Shown in pieces: positions 21,318-33,819 of a stretch of DNA of 64,000 bases. The position numbers and the translations under genes were made by a program. Source of the stretch: Mesodorylaimus sp. YZB2_4 (Eukaryota > Nematoda > Enoplea > Dorylaimida > Dorylaimidae); the NCBI GenBank assembly GCA_030248295.1, contig JASANH010000626.1:62001-126000 (forward strand), in the 5' to 3' direction. The notes beneath the pieces are model-generated. The model saw only the letters and a program-made list of their open reading frames with translations. It was not told the DNA's origin and made no database searches. Positions within the stretch are counted from its first letter, which is position 1, and every line of letters starts with the position of its first letter.

Positions 21318-23117
21318 GCGTGAAAACGTGAATCGACAGCACTTCGAAACATGTCGAGTCTGAAGAGAGAAGTGAACGTGATCAATTGGTGTCTGATTTG
21401 GTAGCTTTGAACTGTGAGAGGACACTTTGTTTGGTTTTTGAAGTTGACTTACTTTATACTGCGCTTTTTAAAAAGGTCATGTCGAGTGCAGTGTGTGTGG
21501 CAAGGACGCGTTGGGCACGAGCCCACTTGGGCTTCTGGGTTGGTTGAATCGAGCTGGTTTGGTTTTAAAGCCTGAAAAATTAGTTGGAGTGAAACCCAAC
21601 TCATTGTCTATTGCAGTGCCTAACTCCCAGAAAACGTGGTCTATCCGAATCATGTTCTTTGAAACTGTAAAAAATTTCTGCTGCACCAGTAAATGGCTTC
21701 TGCACTGACCCCGGTGTCCTTACTGTTCAAACAAGGAGATACTAACAGTTTGGTGATCCTGCCATTTTGCCACTCATCAAGAAAAAAGAATCAGCGACAC
21801 AGCTGGCTGGTCATAGCCAAGTTTATTTGGCTACGGCTGTGGTGGTTGTGCAGGCAGAATATGAGGTTGGGGTGCCTTTTTAAAAAATCCAAAAAATTTA
21901 GTGGGTTTGGCTCCCGAGGGCTCAAAACAGAGAGGTAGGGTGGGACCTGCTCTGGGTCCAGTCCAGCCAGAGGCAAAAAATTTGAGTTTTTGCTCCCATG
22001 AATTGGTTTCTACACAAATTTCGAGTACTAAAAGCTCTTCAGCACCGCTAGCTTTTATCTACTCGCATCAGAGCCAGGTTTTTTCAGCCTGAATGACTTT
22101 CAAGACAACATTCAACATTTTTTAGACCAAAACACCGGATTCGAGCTCATAAAGCAGAGCTGCAAATCTCACTGCAATCTGTTGTGATGTTTATAAGGTC
22201 CAATCAGTGAAACGTTCGCAAGTCTTGTGTTTCGAGGATAAGCTTTCTCTCCCGTCTCAAGATCGCAGTTGCCCTTTTAAGGGCACACGCCGCTGCTCCC
22301 CGCAACGCGCGAGCTCCAAATTAAAATCGAGATATGAATGCATGAATAAAAGGAACAAAAAGTGACTCGAGAACCGCCAGAAAATTCCATACCCATTGCA
22401 AATCCATTCCATACTTTCTGAGGTCGTGAGTGAAGCAATGCGGGCAGCACTCCAGCTACATATCGGCTCGACGTGCTCTGCCCGTATTCTCTGCCTCTTA
22501 GTTCTGACTAGGATTCAGGCCATTTCGGGATGAGTTTGGTTGGGTCGAGACGGGTTGGATCAGATCGAAATTTTAAACTTTCGAATGGGCTAGGTTAGTG
22601 CTGGAATTTTGTGTTAGGTTAGAAAACGCAAAACAATGCAGGCCATAGGATAATTCAACCCTTCTGTCCATGACGCTTGTCAGCTGTTTTGGTGCATTGT
22701 GAATGGTCTTCCTTTGAAGAAGCTCCCGCTTTGCACCGTGTCTTCTCGCTAATTTGCTTACAGTTCGCAGCATGTGGAATATTGTAGATACCATAAATCA
22801 AAGAGAGAATCTCCGTTCTGCAGCATTCTATAATCTTTCATCTGTTGGATGTACCAAACTTGCAGAAGGGGCCCTTATTGTCTGGTAGTCCTTCCATACT
22901 CTTTCAAATGGCTTCTAATCCTACTAGGTTGTCAGGCTGCAGTGAACAAAGAGGCGGCAATCTAACGTGCGGATATACTGTATCCCCCTTGTTTGTATCC
23001 AACCGCGAAAGGGTCTAGGTACGAGGGGGTTCGAAAAGTTCGTAGCCAGACCACATTTTAATTGAAACTGTACAATGCCATACTTAATCTTTTTCAATAT
23101 AACCTCAAACTCAAACA

Positions 23118-23348
23118 ATGCCATACTATATCCTCAAACTAAAAATGTCTTTAAAATTTATCTACATGTATGCGTTTAGTTATGGCTTGCTTTTTTTCCT
23201 TGCCAGTCCTATAACTGGAAAAGTCTGTACCCTTTTTGAACCAGTTGATGACATTATAACAATTTTTAAAACATCAAAGAATAGCTTCCAGCTTCATTTC
23301 TTCGTCCCTGCCGACTACATTCCAAAAGAGGTCGAGGTAGAAGAATAA
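23118..23348 (+). CDS. Small ORF with signal-peptide-like start, uncertain
   Basis: A 76-residue frame from an ATG. A hydrophobic segment (KFIYMYAFSYGLLFFLASP, after a second Met at residue 10) resembles a signal peptide, followed by about 45 mixed residues ending in EVEVEE. The sequence around its start is imperfectly repeated just upstream (ACAATGCCATACT). There is no family match from memory, no neighbour context and no splice support. It could be a short secreted protein, a relic exon or chance. Confidence 0.2.
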   Translation: MPYYILKLKMSLKFIYMYAFSYGLLFFLASPITGKVCTLFEPVDDIITIFKTSKNSFQLHFFVPADYIPKEVEVEE

Positions 23349-23867
23349 GGAAAGAATCCTGGAGAATTTCAACCCTTTGGGCGGATCGCAACTTCTTTAG
23401 AATCACGAGGCTTTGAATATGGTTCACTAACAGACGTTTCTTCTGGGACAAAATTCCGTTGGCGTGTAATGGTGATGGCCAAAAAACATGAGCTGGTGAG
23501 ACCTGACGCCTGTGGCTGGAAAGAATTTAAAATACCGAATACGAATACAAAGGGATAGAGAATGAGAAAAACTGCAGAATACAGTGTTATGTCTCCACTT
23601 TTTCTATGAATTGTGAGGAATAAAATATGGTAGAAGTACAAATGAAAGAGCTTGTCTGTCTCAGCCAGTTTAACCCCGAACGACTTGACCTACGCAAACG
23701 CAAACGTTGGACAAATATTCTCTATAAGATTACCACTCACCTTCTGTGCTCACTGAAGTAGAACTATCAATGAAATCATCATCTCGTCCCTAAAATCTCT
23801 GACGATGAGTGTAATAGGCGTGTTTGCCCTGCTGCGTATTTTGTTGCCCTGACTGGCCGCCTTATAC

Positions 23868-23980
23868 ACTTTCTAAAGACGAGGCAGAAACTTATCTGAG
23901 GCTCCCACGACTAGGAGGCCTGCCTGCAGTGTTTTTGAGACCATTCACTCCCCGCGGTACTATCCAATGCACGGCCATTC
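23868..23980 (+). repeat. Dispersed repeat family 2, copy 1
   Basis: Shares ordered blocks with the reverse complement of 61980-62092: CGAGGCAGAA, ACGACTA-GAGGCCTGCC, GTTTTTGAGACC, CCGCGGTA and AATGCA-GGC. The copies are diverged. No terminal structure could be defined. Confidence 0.6.
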
Positions 23981-24418
23981 AGTGTGTTGCAAGAGGAAGG
24001 AGTATGAGAATCAGGAAGGATTACCACAGTACATAACGAGGAGTCCAGCTAAGGTCTAGCCACTCACCAGAATGAGCGGCAGACTTATATGGTGCTGCAG
24101 AACGAAGACCTGTCTGATTTATCACTCCAGGTACATATACGGTGAACAGTTAGAAAACAGTTAGAATTATAAGATGCAATGCGGGCGCTTCTTCAGAGGA
24201 AAAACGCCGGCAATTCACGAGAAACAACTAAACACGTGTCATGGTCAGCCACGATTGCCGCACACAGAATTCCCCGAATAGACACAATATCCATGCTAAT
24301 TCTCGTACACAGGTTTACAAACTCAAGAAATCCTGTAAAACCAATCCTGTGGTCAGTCACTGTAAAACCAATTTGTACAGTATATTTATATTTGTCCCTG
24401 TACAGATCCATGGCCTCA

Positions 24419-27400
24419 CTATGGTATGTCATTACCGGATCCCTCGCCATTGTTGTCCTCATGAGGGTTTTGAGGTGTCGGGGTAAAAGAGATAGGAGGA
24501 GTGGTGGACGCTGCTCCTAAACTACTTGTTTCCGTCTGATCTGGAGCAGTCGCAGTGCCATGGTCAGTGGAATGCGTTACTGGCTCGGTTGTTGCGTCTT
24601 CTTGCCCTGTTGAAGAATTGTCAAGTTCCGAGGTGTCATTTGATTGAGCAGTAGATTCGTGGGTAGTTGTCGCAGATGACGCCTCTGTGTTGGTGCTGAC
24701 TTCCGTTGCCTGTTCTGAAGCAGGTGATGGTGTCGTAGGATTCGATGTTACACCGTCGGTTGATGCTGACGTGGATTCTTGTGTGCTGCTGGAACTAGTC
24801 TCTTCTATGTGTGTGCTAGTCGAATCGTAAGTTGTTGATGTGGTTAGGGATTCAGAAGTTATATTTTCAGTATCGGTCGCCGTAGCTGAGGTGCCAATCG
24901 CGGAGGAAATTACTTCAACTGTCGACGTTACTTCGGGGGTCGTTCTGTGTTCTGATAATGCGGTGGAGCTACTGGTCTGCTCTGGCGATGTGCTACTTGA
25001 ATCTACAGGTGATGATGTGCTTGTTGGATCACTTGCTCCTTCGGTCTCGGTTGATGTCATGATTGAGGAAGTAATAGCTGCAGTTGATGTTTCTTCTGTT
25101 GTCCCTTCGGATGCCGCGGTACTTTCTGACGTGACTGGTTCCTCTACCGTTGAGTTTGTCTCTGCTGTAGCGGTCGTGATCACAGAGCTGGCAGACGTTT
25201 CTTCAGTTGTTGAATTTGCCTCAGGAGAGGACTGGCTGGTCGCTGTTGTCGATGAGCTGATGCTTGCAGAGGAAGTGATTTCTTCGGTTGTCACTGCTGT
25301 AGTTTCAGAGGAGAAATCAGACTGCGATGTGGCGAAGTCCGATGTGTGTGATGTGGAAGCCCCATCGGATACAGTAGTGCTGCCTGGTTCAGAACTTGCG
25401 GATTCATTTGAGGAAGAATCATCAGACGTTGTTGAATGCTCATCAGACGATGCGGAAATGGTGGTGGGCTCCGCACTGGACATTGCCGACACAGTTGATG
25501 TGACATTCACTGACGCTGTTGACATATCTGTCGATGTCGAAGGCTCCACTGATGCTGACGACGTTTCGCTGACGCTGCTTGCTGATGTCCATGCAAGGGT
25601 TGACGGCACGGTGGGTGTCCCCGTCGTAGTCACTGAAAAAATTACTCGTATAGCAGCAGCGTTACTCGTATAATAGCAGTTAATAATCTCCCCGCCCCGC
25701 CGTTTAGTACCTTCTGCGACTGCGGGCTCCCAATTTGGATTACTAAGGTGTAGGGCAGTTGTTATGTCGTCCACACTTGGCGGCTTGGTTTGAGTAAAGA
25801 CAGCTTGGAAAATGACAGTGACAAATTCGATAACTCTTCTTGATCTAGCATCGCGACGGTATCGAACAGTCCGCTGATCTGATGATTTCCTATTTTAAAA
25901 GAAGCCTTAGAGCCTTAAAAAGGGGAAAAAGCTAAAAATATTCTTACTCGAAACCAATGACAGTAACGTTGGCTTCGTATCCTGCACTTCGAAAAATGGC
26001 GCTTATCTAAACCCACAAGGCCAGTGAAACTCCTTAATTAGAAAGTAACCCAGGGACTTACATTCTCAGTATACTGGTCTTTGATTTCTTGGTATTCCGT
26101 TGATGATGGGTCACTCAAGGATTCTTTCCACGGCGTGCCTGTGTCTCGCATGGTAACGTGCACGTGCGATACGCCATCCTCATATGGCGGAGGGCTTGCT
26201 GGCGTTGTGAACGCTGGGTCATTTGTGGCAGGCGAATCACTCGTGGGTTCAAAAGACGTCGATGTGGCTTGCAAGGTAGTGGTCGAAGAGTCATGCTCTC
26301 CAGTCGTTGCTGATTCTACCGTTGTCGAATGCGTGTCACTATCAGTCGAGTCGGTGGTCATTGGTGTACTGTCCGAGGACTGACAGGTAGGTTCAGTGAG
26401 TGGCACCGTAGTACTAACTAAACATATATAGCGTTGATAGAGTAATTGTCATCCAAAAATATTCTGCCCAAACTCACCTGGCTCCACACCTTCGATCGTC
26501 CAGCCCTCATTTTCATGGCTCAATATATCTCTTATGATATCATCATTCTCGGGTATCTTCTGGGTAAAAAATAATTCAAAAATAACCAAGACAAATGAAT
26601 CTGAACTTTGCCCTGAGGTGTCTCGACGTTTCTTGCCCAACGAATATTTCCTACATTATAGCAGAGTCCTTATTTCTCGGGACTCTAATACTCATGAGTG
26701 ACTTACTCAAAGCTTGTCAGAGTTGTGACTGTTTCAAAACCTTCTTGTTTCAGCGCTGCAGATATCTAAATCAACAGATATTCCAGTAAGTCCTTAAATC
26801 CAGAAGGGAAAACTTACGCGATTAACGTAGTAATTTTTTATCTCGTTGTATTTTTGTGATGACGGATTCCCCAAATCATTGTCCCACTGGCGACTCCTGT
26901 CCAGCATGGTGATCTGGATGTGCTGCGGCAGGTGGCCATCTGAATCACTAGGCTCTTTATACCTTTGTGACACTCATGCAACTGAGCATACCTTTCCCTT
27001 GGGAAGTGGCCACAGCGTAGTAGATCCCAACAGCCAGCGCTGCGAGTAACAGAAACAATGTTACCAAAGCGCATATCCATCGCATTGCTTTTGATTTGCA
27101 GCACCCCCATCCGCGGTCTTTTTCCCACAGATCTTCGTCGTAGGCTCTGGTAAAGACTGGCTGTCGATCGGATGCTCTGTTGGCAGGTTTGGTGGCATGG
27201 AATTTAGCTTTGGCTGCATAGGCTGATGGCCCTGCGTAGGACATGCCATTGTTACTTCGTGGCTGCTCCATGACCAAATTCTCAAATGCCCGATTGCGAT
27301 ACCCAACTGAGGAAGACACGGGATTCTCCATTGGAGGACTAGTGGAAGACGATGTTAGCAGATTTGTCGGCAAGACTACGGGCCGAGGAATGGACCATAT

Positions 27401-27469
27401 TTGGCCTTTCGACATTTCGTCCACCTTAAAATTGTTGTCAACTAAATCGTAGCTACGGTTACGAGGCAT
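24419..27469 (-). CDS. Type II membrane mucin with two SEA-like modules
   Basis: Eight exons give about 879 residues: 26992-27469, 26818-26939, 26707-26765, 26478-26650, 26062-26417, 25948-26006, 25711-25889 and 24419-25632. There is no signal peptide. A cytoplasmic tail of about 129 residues is followed by a membrane segment at about 130-153 (RWICALVTLFLLLAALAVGIYY). Two copies of an SEA-like module follow, each starting I/V-x-V/I-TM and containing NPSSQKYNEIK or DPSSTEYQEIK, separated by a Ser/Thr/Asp linker. The last 400 residues are almost entirely Ser/Thr/Glu with N-x-S/T sites. The expected SEA autocleavage GSVVV is not seen. Both modules use the same exon sizes and phases (59-bp exon, then 173 or 179 bp). 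The 78-bp intron 25633-25710 keeps frame if retained. It is likely a surface or shed mucin. The small acceptor choice at 26939 is uncertain. Confidence 0.75.
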
Positions 27470-28995
27470 GACTGTTCCGCCCTTTTGTATAGGTCGCTGA
27501 AAGTAAACACGAGCCACGTTACGAGCCAATAAAAATTGACTGCCAAATTGTACACCTTTTCGCAACAAGAAATCCTAGCTAAGACGCCCTATAAGTAAAC
27601 TGACGCGCCCAGCCATTTTCTTCTTTTAAATTGGCCAGCATTGTCACCTTTGTCTAGATTCTCCCTCTCACCGCCTCGCCCATTTACCAAGTATCCATAA
27701 AGTGCATTTCTACCAAAATATAAAAGCTAAAAGCTAAAGCATCCGCTCCTCGTTTGGATCAAACATTCCTAACACGTGCCTGTCATAGTCAATAAAAGTT
27801 TCAATAAGTATAGAAGCACCCGACTTATCACATCACGCCCCCCCCCCCCCGACTCAAGAAAATGTCCCTCCCTGCATGTGCCTGGGAGTTACGCAACTCT
27901 TATGAGCAATGGGGGACAGCGCCAGACCATATTCTCACTTGTGACACTAAACTGTGATTGCTTGTAGTGTCTGGTGGTATGTTGACAAGAGCGAGCTTGG
28001 AAAAGGCAAAAAGCGGATGGGACGCAGATTGCAAGAGCAACAAAAGATGACTGATGTGTGCAATGCAACTGTTTAAAGTGCCCTATTGACGCAGGTGCCT
28101 GGGGCAGGAAACAAAGGGGCTCTGGAAGCCCAGTGGAGAATTGAGAATTGTCAAAATACTGAATTGCAAAGCGCTTAAAAGATGGACCTTGGTTTCAGCT
28201 CCCTTTCTCGAATGGTGTGCTGTTTGTGCTCGTGCTGTGCAGTCGGCGGATAAGAAAGCCCGTGCAAAAGATGCTTTATTGATCCTTTATTGCAAGGGAT
28301 GCCCTCAAACTAAAAAGAAAGCCTCTGATGAGGCTATTCTGTAGTACTGTTAGTCATTGTCAGTAGTGGGTGGGAGCGATAGGGATCACTAAGAACCAGC
28401 GGGAAAAAGACCACACCAAAGATTTTAAACCCGCAAATCCATACCTGTTCCAATTACTTTCTTAGCTGAGTACAACTAATTTCTGTCTTCACTGTCGATA
28501 ACTCAATTTGTGACGCCACACGAATCACATAATATTCACGTTGGTGAAATCCAAGTCAAAACGGATGTGTCAGCTTCCGTCGACGTACAGTTTCTATTCC
28601 CACACACAAGGTTAGGTATGCTCACCACGCCCTCGAAACCCAACACGAACTGTTGCGTATCCGCTTTGTAACTCGATCTTGATGCTAGTCGATACGGTGC
28701 CTCCTAGAGCTGTCTGATTCCTAGCTATGCATGTAATCATAAAGCCAAGCAACTTTGTTTTTTTACGCCTTTTTACACAAAAATTGTTTAGTCGAGAGAA
28801 CGCATGGCTAGAAAAATGAGCACTCTACTCGACCGACACAGTACAGTACGTCACAGTCGTCATCGGCGAGTGAAAGGAAGCTCTGAAAATATGTATGCAT
28901 AAAATCTGACAAATATACTTCATCACATATTTATAAAGAATGAGGGCATTGATGGGCAAGAAGAGTCTATGATTGGGCAAAGAAATGGCTGACAG
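27470..28995. other. Intergenic, promoter side of the mucin gene
   Basis: No gene supported. It contains a run of about 12 Cs at 27838-27850. A possible 5' UTR acceptor (TACTTTCAG) lies upstream of the mucin ATG. Confidence 0.35.
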
Positions 28996-31900
28996 TTATT
29001 TGATCGGCATTGTATTGTCTCTGATCGTTGGGGCACGACAAATAACAGCCACAGTACCAACACCACATGCCAGCGAAAATAACCACAAGAATAATCTATC
29101 GAGAACCTTAAAAATGTTATGCAGTCAGAACCAATAGATGGTACGACTCTGCATCTTGTTGTAGGTGAAGGACCTTTTCGGAAACTGTTGCACATGAACT
29201 ATCGGGGCTTTGCACCTTGACGCTATGACCTGCTCAGGGCTGCGGGAAAGCAGAAGGTGGGATCCAAAAGTCCAAATTTCAAAATTCCGTGAAACTAAAC
29301 TATGGGACTTACCAAAGCGACATATTTCCAGTCACCAATGACCTAAAATGGTATGACCTTAAGCCTGTCTTGGTCGGCTGCATTCCTATGAACCTTACTT
29401 GGTCATCTTCCTCCGCTTTCCGAAAATGTTCGGCTATAAAACATACGCTTTCGACAGCCGTTTTCATGGGGGTCATATCACGTCGCTGTAAGGAATCTCT
29501 AAACGAGCGGGTAGTTCCCGCACTGGTCGGAGTCAATAGGAAGCTTTTCCTGGGCACATATTTCGGAAAAGCCAAGTGATGAGCCGCAATTGATTGCAAA
29601 TTAGCCGTCATATCAGCCATGGTAGCCAAGGTGGTATTTTGTAAAATGAGCGTTTGCGGGTTCGTCTTCCACTTTTCGTCAGCCCACGACGCTTTATCGG
29701 CAGTGGGTGGTGGAGCCAGTTCCGGTCGTTGCATATAAAGATACCGAGGTAATATTTCGAGAAACACGCGTTGCACCCATTTCGGCATGTCGTGAGTGTT
29801 GGGTGAGCGGAAGTGAATGTTCAGGGTTATCACAGTCACCACGACCGATAGTGTAACGAGGACCATGGTGAACAGCAGGTACTTGCCGATAAGCGGGATG
29901 ACCAAACTAGTGCTGGGGATGGTGTCGACCAGAAGCAGAAAAAATAGAGTCAAGGAGATCAGAATAGAAATTGATAAGGAAATCTTTTCGCCGCTGTCAC
30001 TCGGAAGGTAGAAAACGAGTGCCGTCAAGAAGGAGATGCCGACGCAAGGGAAGATTAGATTGACTGTGTAAAACAGGGTTTTCCTTCGCAGGGTTATATT
30101 GTAAGTTATGTCGATAAAGGGTGCCTTGCAGCACGGGTACTTCTTGACGTGGCGAATACCAGGTATTTTCAAAATATCCCATTCCACGCTGGGATAGTAG
30201 TCGGTGAGGTCGATGCCTGAAAAGGAATTGTACTGGAATTAGTCACAACTCTTCTTGCTTGTGAGAACATTTTTGTAAGTCTTTCGGGGTCTCATCGTTA
30301 GTCCCATAACTTTTATACGCTTATTTGAATTGGCAACGCCCCATGGGAGTATGATGACAAAACAGTAAACCATTTTGTCTCCCTGTGCATATATGAAAAC
30401 ACCGCCAAAAATTGGATGTTTACCCGATATCGAAGTATAATTTGTGTCACAGAACAATCTAAAATACACCAAAATAGCCGCAAAAAAGAGCTCACTCTCT
30501 TTTATAAAAGCCTCAAGCCGCAGTCCTTGTTAAAATACTCCTGAAATACTACCATCAAATTTAAAATTCGAATTTTTTGCTCGGATATATGTAGGATAGC
30601 TCCAAACAGAAAAATCTAAATCTATAAAATTTCAACCTGATGTGCCTCTTCGTTTTCTTCTTTCGATTAGGCTTCGCAGTTGAAGATTAGAGATCATAAA
30701 CGGATAGTTCTAAGTTACATAATCAATATCGCCAATCCGTACAACTTGTATGTTCATACAGTACGATGTAAGGAAGTGAAAAAAGTTTTTCACTGTTTGG
30801 TCTCCATTAACTCTCAGAGTATCCTCAGATCTTAATAAAAGTAAAAATATAAGATCGTGGGGTTAGAGGTGGTTCTCAGTGAACAAAATCCATATGAGGC
30901 GTTTCTACAGAAACCGTTCTATAGTCTCAAACTGGCATTGGATCAGTGTGTTTTATCATCAGAGTGTGCAGACTCGTCTCCCGACGCTTTAGATTTCTAT
31001 CTCGCTTCTGTCACAGTGATATCCAGATGTCGAGATTCGTCTGGAAATCGGTCGTCTGCAGGAAATGACTGTTGGGTGCACTACCCGTGAGGGTGATGTT
31101 TCAGCCCAAAACCAGGCAGGAAGAATGGCCCCGTGGTCCAAAAGCTCTGCCGGCCACACCCTGCAGTAAGTAGTTAATACGGACTAACGGTAAGAGCTAT
31201 TACAAAAGCTTCAAGAAATGTCCCCGATCCTACCTTCTTGCACAATCCACTCAAATTCGAGCTCTCCATCCGGCGATAATCGTTCAGCTCTTTGCCTAGT
31301 AATATTCTCGCTTTCAGGATGTTGTAAATCCACTTCAGCTCCGCCGTATGTCCAACTTCCAAATTTCATTTCTTTGTGGGAAAAAAGGTTAAAAATTAAA
31401 AACCCGCTCAGAATTTTAGCACTCACCACAGTTTTGTTCATCAAATGGAAACCTAAAATAGGGCACTTTTGAGGGTTAAGAATTGGACAGATTAATTGTC
31501 TTACCACTCGATATTGATCTGACACATGCTTTTATAGATGGCTGGCGGAGTCCACTCCACTGTACCATTATAGTGAAGTTTTGCCTTTGTCATAATGGTC
31601 ACTTGGTAATTTCCATCAGCACTAAATTGCAAAATGAATTTTGCTTCAAGTGGCAGCAAAAGAATCAAGGCTGTTTTACTTGTTGTATAATACAATGTCG
31701 GGTAGCCTGCACGTGGAAAAATAATTAGCTACGCACCAAAGGATTTAAGGAAAACAGAATTCTTACCAAATTAGGTCAGCAGGCACGTAGAGGACTTCCA
31801 CTCCCCCGTAGTCCTCCGGGGTCCAAGTTAGCTTCTGGTCCGCCCACATCTGAAAAATAAGCTTGCAATTTCCTCGCTATCTGCTTGCTATGCATGCTTG

Positions 31901-32323
31901 GCTGAAGTCCCACTGGAACCGACTGTGCCTATAGGCTTACCAAGTGTTACCTAAAAATGGCAGGCCGGCGTATGAAATTCTTACTTACATGTTGAAGCCA
32001 GACACTAGTTTCCATAATCTGGTTCTTCTCATGCTAAAAAGATAGAATTCAAGTTAATGTCAATGCAGCTGAGGTGACACGTCATCAGTCCGTACCACAT
32101 CAATCAACTGCGACAATTTGAGTTTGAAGAACACATCCATTTTTTCACTATTATTGGCCACTGGTCGTACGAGTTTGTTATAATCGCTAAGCAGATCTTC
32201 GAACAGGCGATTGGCTTGCATAAGAATTCCATTTTCCGAACCGGACACTAGCCATTTAGTAGAAAGGCAAATCAAAGTCCAGAGCAGGCAAGCGATTCGC
32301 GAGTACAGCCACGAGTTCGGCAT
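28996..32323 (-). CDS. Nicotinic acetylcholine receptor subunit, alpha type
   Basis: Ten exons give 540 residues: 32096-32323, 31989-32033, 31767-31849, 31680-31706, 31505-31621, 31427-31452, 31234-31371, 29399-30216, 29313-29342 and 28996-29106. A signal peptide is followed by the ligand-binding domain. Hallmarks: [15 protein letters not shown], the Cys-loop from C161 to C175 with 13 residues between, and the vicinal cysteines YPCC (C250-C251) that define alpha subunits. TM2 starts [15 protein letters not shown], with Glu at the intracellular end as in cation-selective channels. TM1-TM3 are in the long exon; the last two exons give DWKYVAL and TM4 ([12 protein letters not shown]). The pre-TM4 loop is moderate in length. 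It forms acetylcholine-gated pentamers in nerve or muscle membrane. The 1017-bp intron 30217-31233 is much longer than the others. The small internal exons (26-30 bp) are supported by continuous frame. Confidence 0.92.
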
Positions 32324-33742
32324 TGTGAAATGATATGATAGATCTAAAACACAATGGGTGGCTTGGAGATCGAGTACGGACATAAAAGGGACTAGCTATT
32401 GCCCATTTTAATTAAGGTTATAGCCTTGTATTCAATGACCTAAAAAGACACACTGAGTAAAAACTGTCGAGGCAGGTTCGTAAACGGAGCATTATAATCG
32501 ACTCGGTCAGCCGGGCTTTCTAGGCGAGAAGGCAACTGCCGGTGCCCCATCTCGCCTTCAAACGCTACTTTGAGTAAAGGAGGAGGAATTTTCTTGACGC
32601 AACGAAGGCCCCGCGCCTTTCTTCCTGTCTCAGAACCAAAGGAAAGCCTTCTCTTTAAAATGCTCAACGAACCGTGTAATGGAAGCTCCTCGGACCGATG
32701 CCTAATGGCGTGAAGCTTCAACTGGCGTTGGCTAGCATTTCGAAACAAGCTCCCTCTCCTCGCAATCTACTCAGCAATAGCCCTAGTAAAAGCCGACACC
32801 CCAGTCCCCTCGAGAGAAAACCGATGAGAACTTGTCGCCAAAACGCGATAATGACTGGAGTTAGGAATATTTATTCGGTGAAAATTGTTACGAGACTTCT
32901 AGATTGGCTCTCGTCGACTATCGGACACTACTCCGCAAAGCCAAAAGATTCTCTCGCTTACACGAGAGCTACGCCAAATAGGCAAACGAAAACTGATGAA
33001 GCAGCTAGTTTTTATCGATCACTCCATTCATTCACCAACATTTACCGCTGCCGGAAGACTACCGCGCCCTTTTTGCCTATAAAAGTCACTGCTTAAAATT
33101 ACCCAAATGCGCTCCTCTGCCTGGGAAAATAGGAAATCAAAGTGTTCTGCTGGTAGCTACTATACGAAAAATGATTTCTCACTGCTTTCATGAGTCTTCC
33201 CGTTGCCTGCTTTGTATTCCTGCCTGCTCCGCGGACAGATTTTGTGGAATCAAAAGCTTCTCTTATAGGAGGGTACGATCAATTTGAGATGGCTCCTTGA
33301 AGCAAAGGCAGCGCATGGCGTGCAGAATGCACACTTTTCTGAAGCAAACCCATGAAAAACATTGGTTAAAGTGGACCTTTTAATAATGAAAAGGACTGAA
33401 TTCTTGAAACTTGTTGCTCGCAAGGTGAAAAGTTGCTAAGAGCCGAGAATTCGAGAAGCCACCGGGCATGCTATCCTGGTGCAGGCTAGACGATCGATCG
33501 ATTGCCTAGTCTCATTTCGTATGGTCAAATCAAATGTCTGCAGTGAAGAAAGCGTGGTGACAGAGTGTTTTTTCACACAGTCATGGTTGAAGTAGTAGTA
33601 GACCTCATGGACACGATACCTCAGGAAGGTCAAATTTCTCAGCGGACGGTCACATAGGTCGATGAGGTTTGGTCACGCAAAAGCATAGGCACACTCAGAC
33701 TTCTTCTGTTTTGCAATGAAAGACACTTTGAGCTACTTACTG
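32324..33742. other. Intergenic between nicotinic receptor and first DEG/ENaC gene
   Basis: The two genes are divergent, so both promoters should lie here. No gene or repeat identified. Confidence 0.4.
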
Positions 33743-33749
33743 TATATAT
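33743..33749 (+). promoter_or_regulatory. Possible TATA box of DEG/ENaC gene 1
   Basis: TATATAT about 70 bp upstream of the ATG at 33820. Position is plausible; the motif alone is weak. Confidence 0.3.
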
Positions 33750-33819
33750 TGCAAGTTCCAGGAGGTCAGGAGGCTTCAAAGCTGGCAACATTTAACAAGT
33801 TCTATAAACTAATTTTGCC

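Larger units (their letters stand above)
21318..24418. other. Long intergenic stretch with a repeat and unassigned splice-like islands
   Basis: No complete gene seen. On the minus strand two islands have acceptor and donor motifs (24062-24090 and 23743-23792) with short open frames; they could be 3' exons of the mucin at 24419-27469 or noise. An AATAAA signal lies near 23620. The dispersed repeat at 23868-23980 is listed separately. Confidence 0.35.

Noticed and set aside
24840-25673. 277-codon plus-strand ORF opposite the mucin tail
   Set aside because: It is the antisense of Ser/Thr-rich repetitive codons; composition (Val/Ser/Asp only) and lack of context mark it as a shadow.
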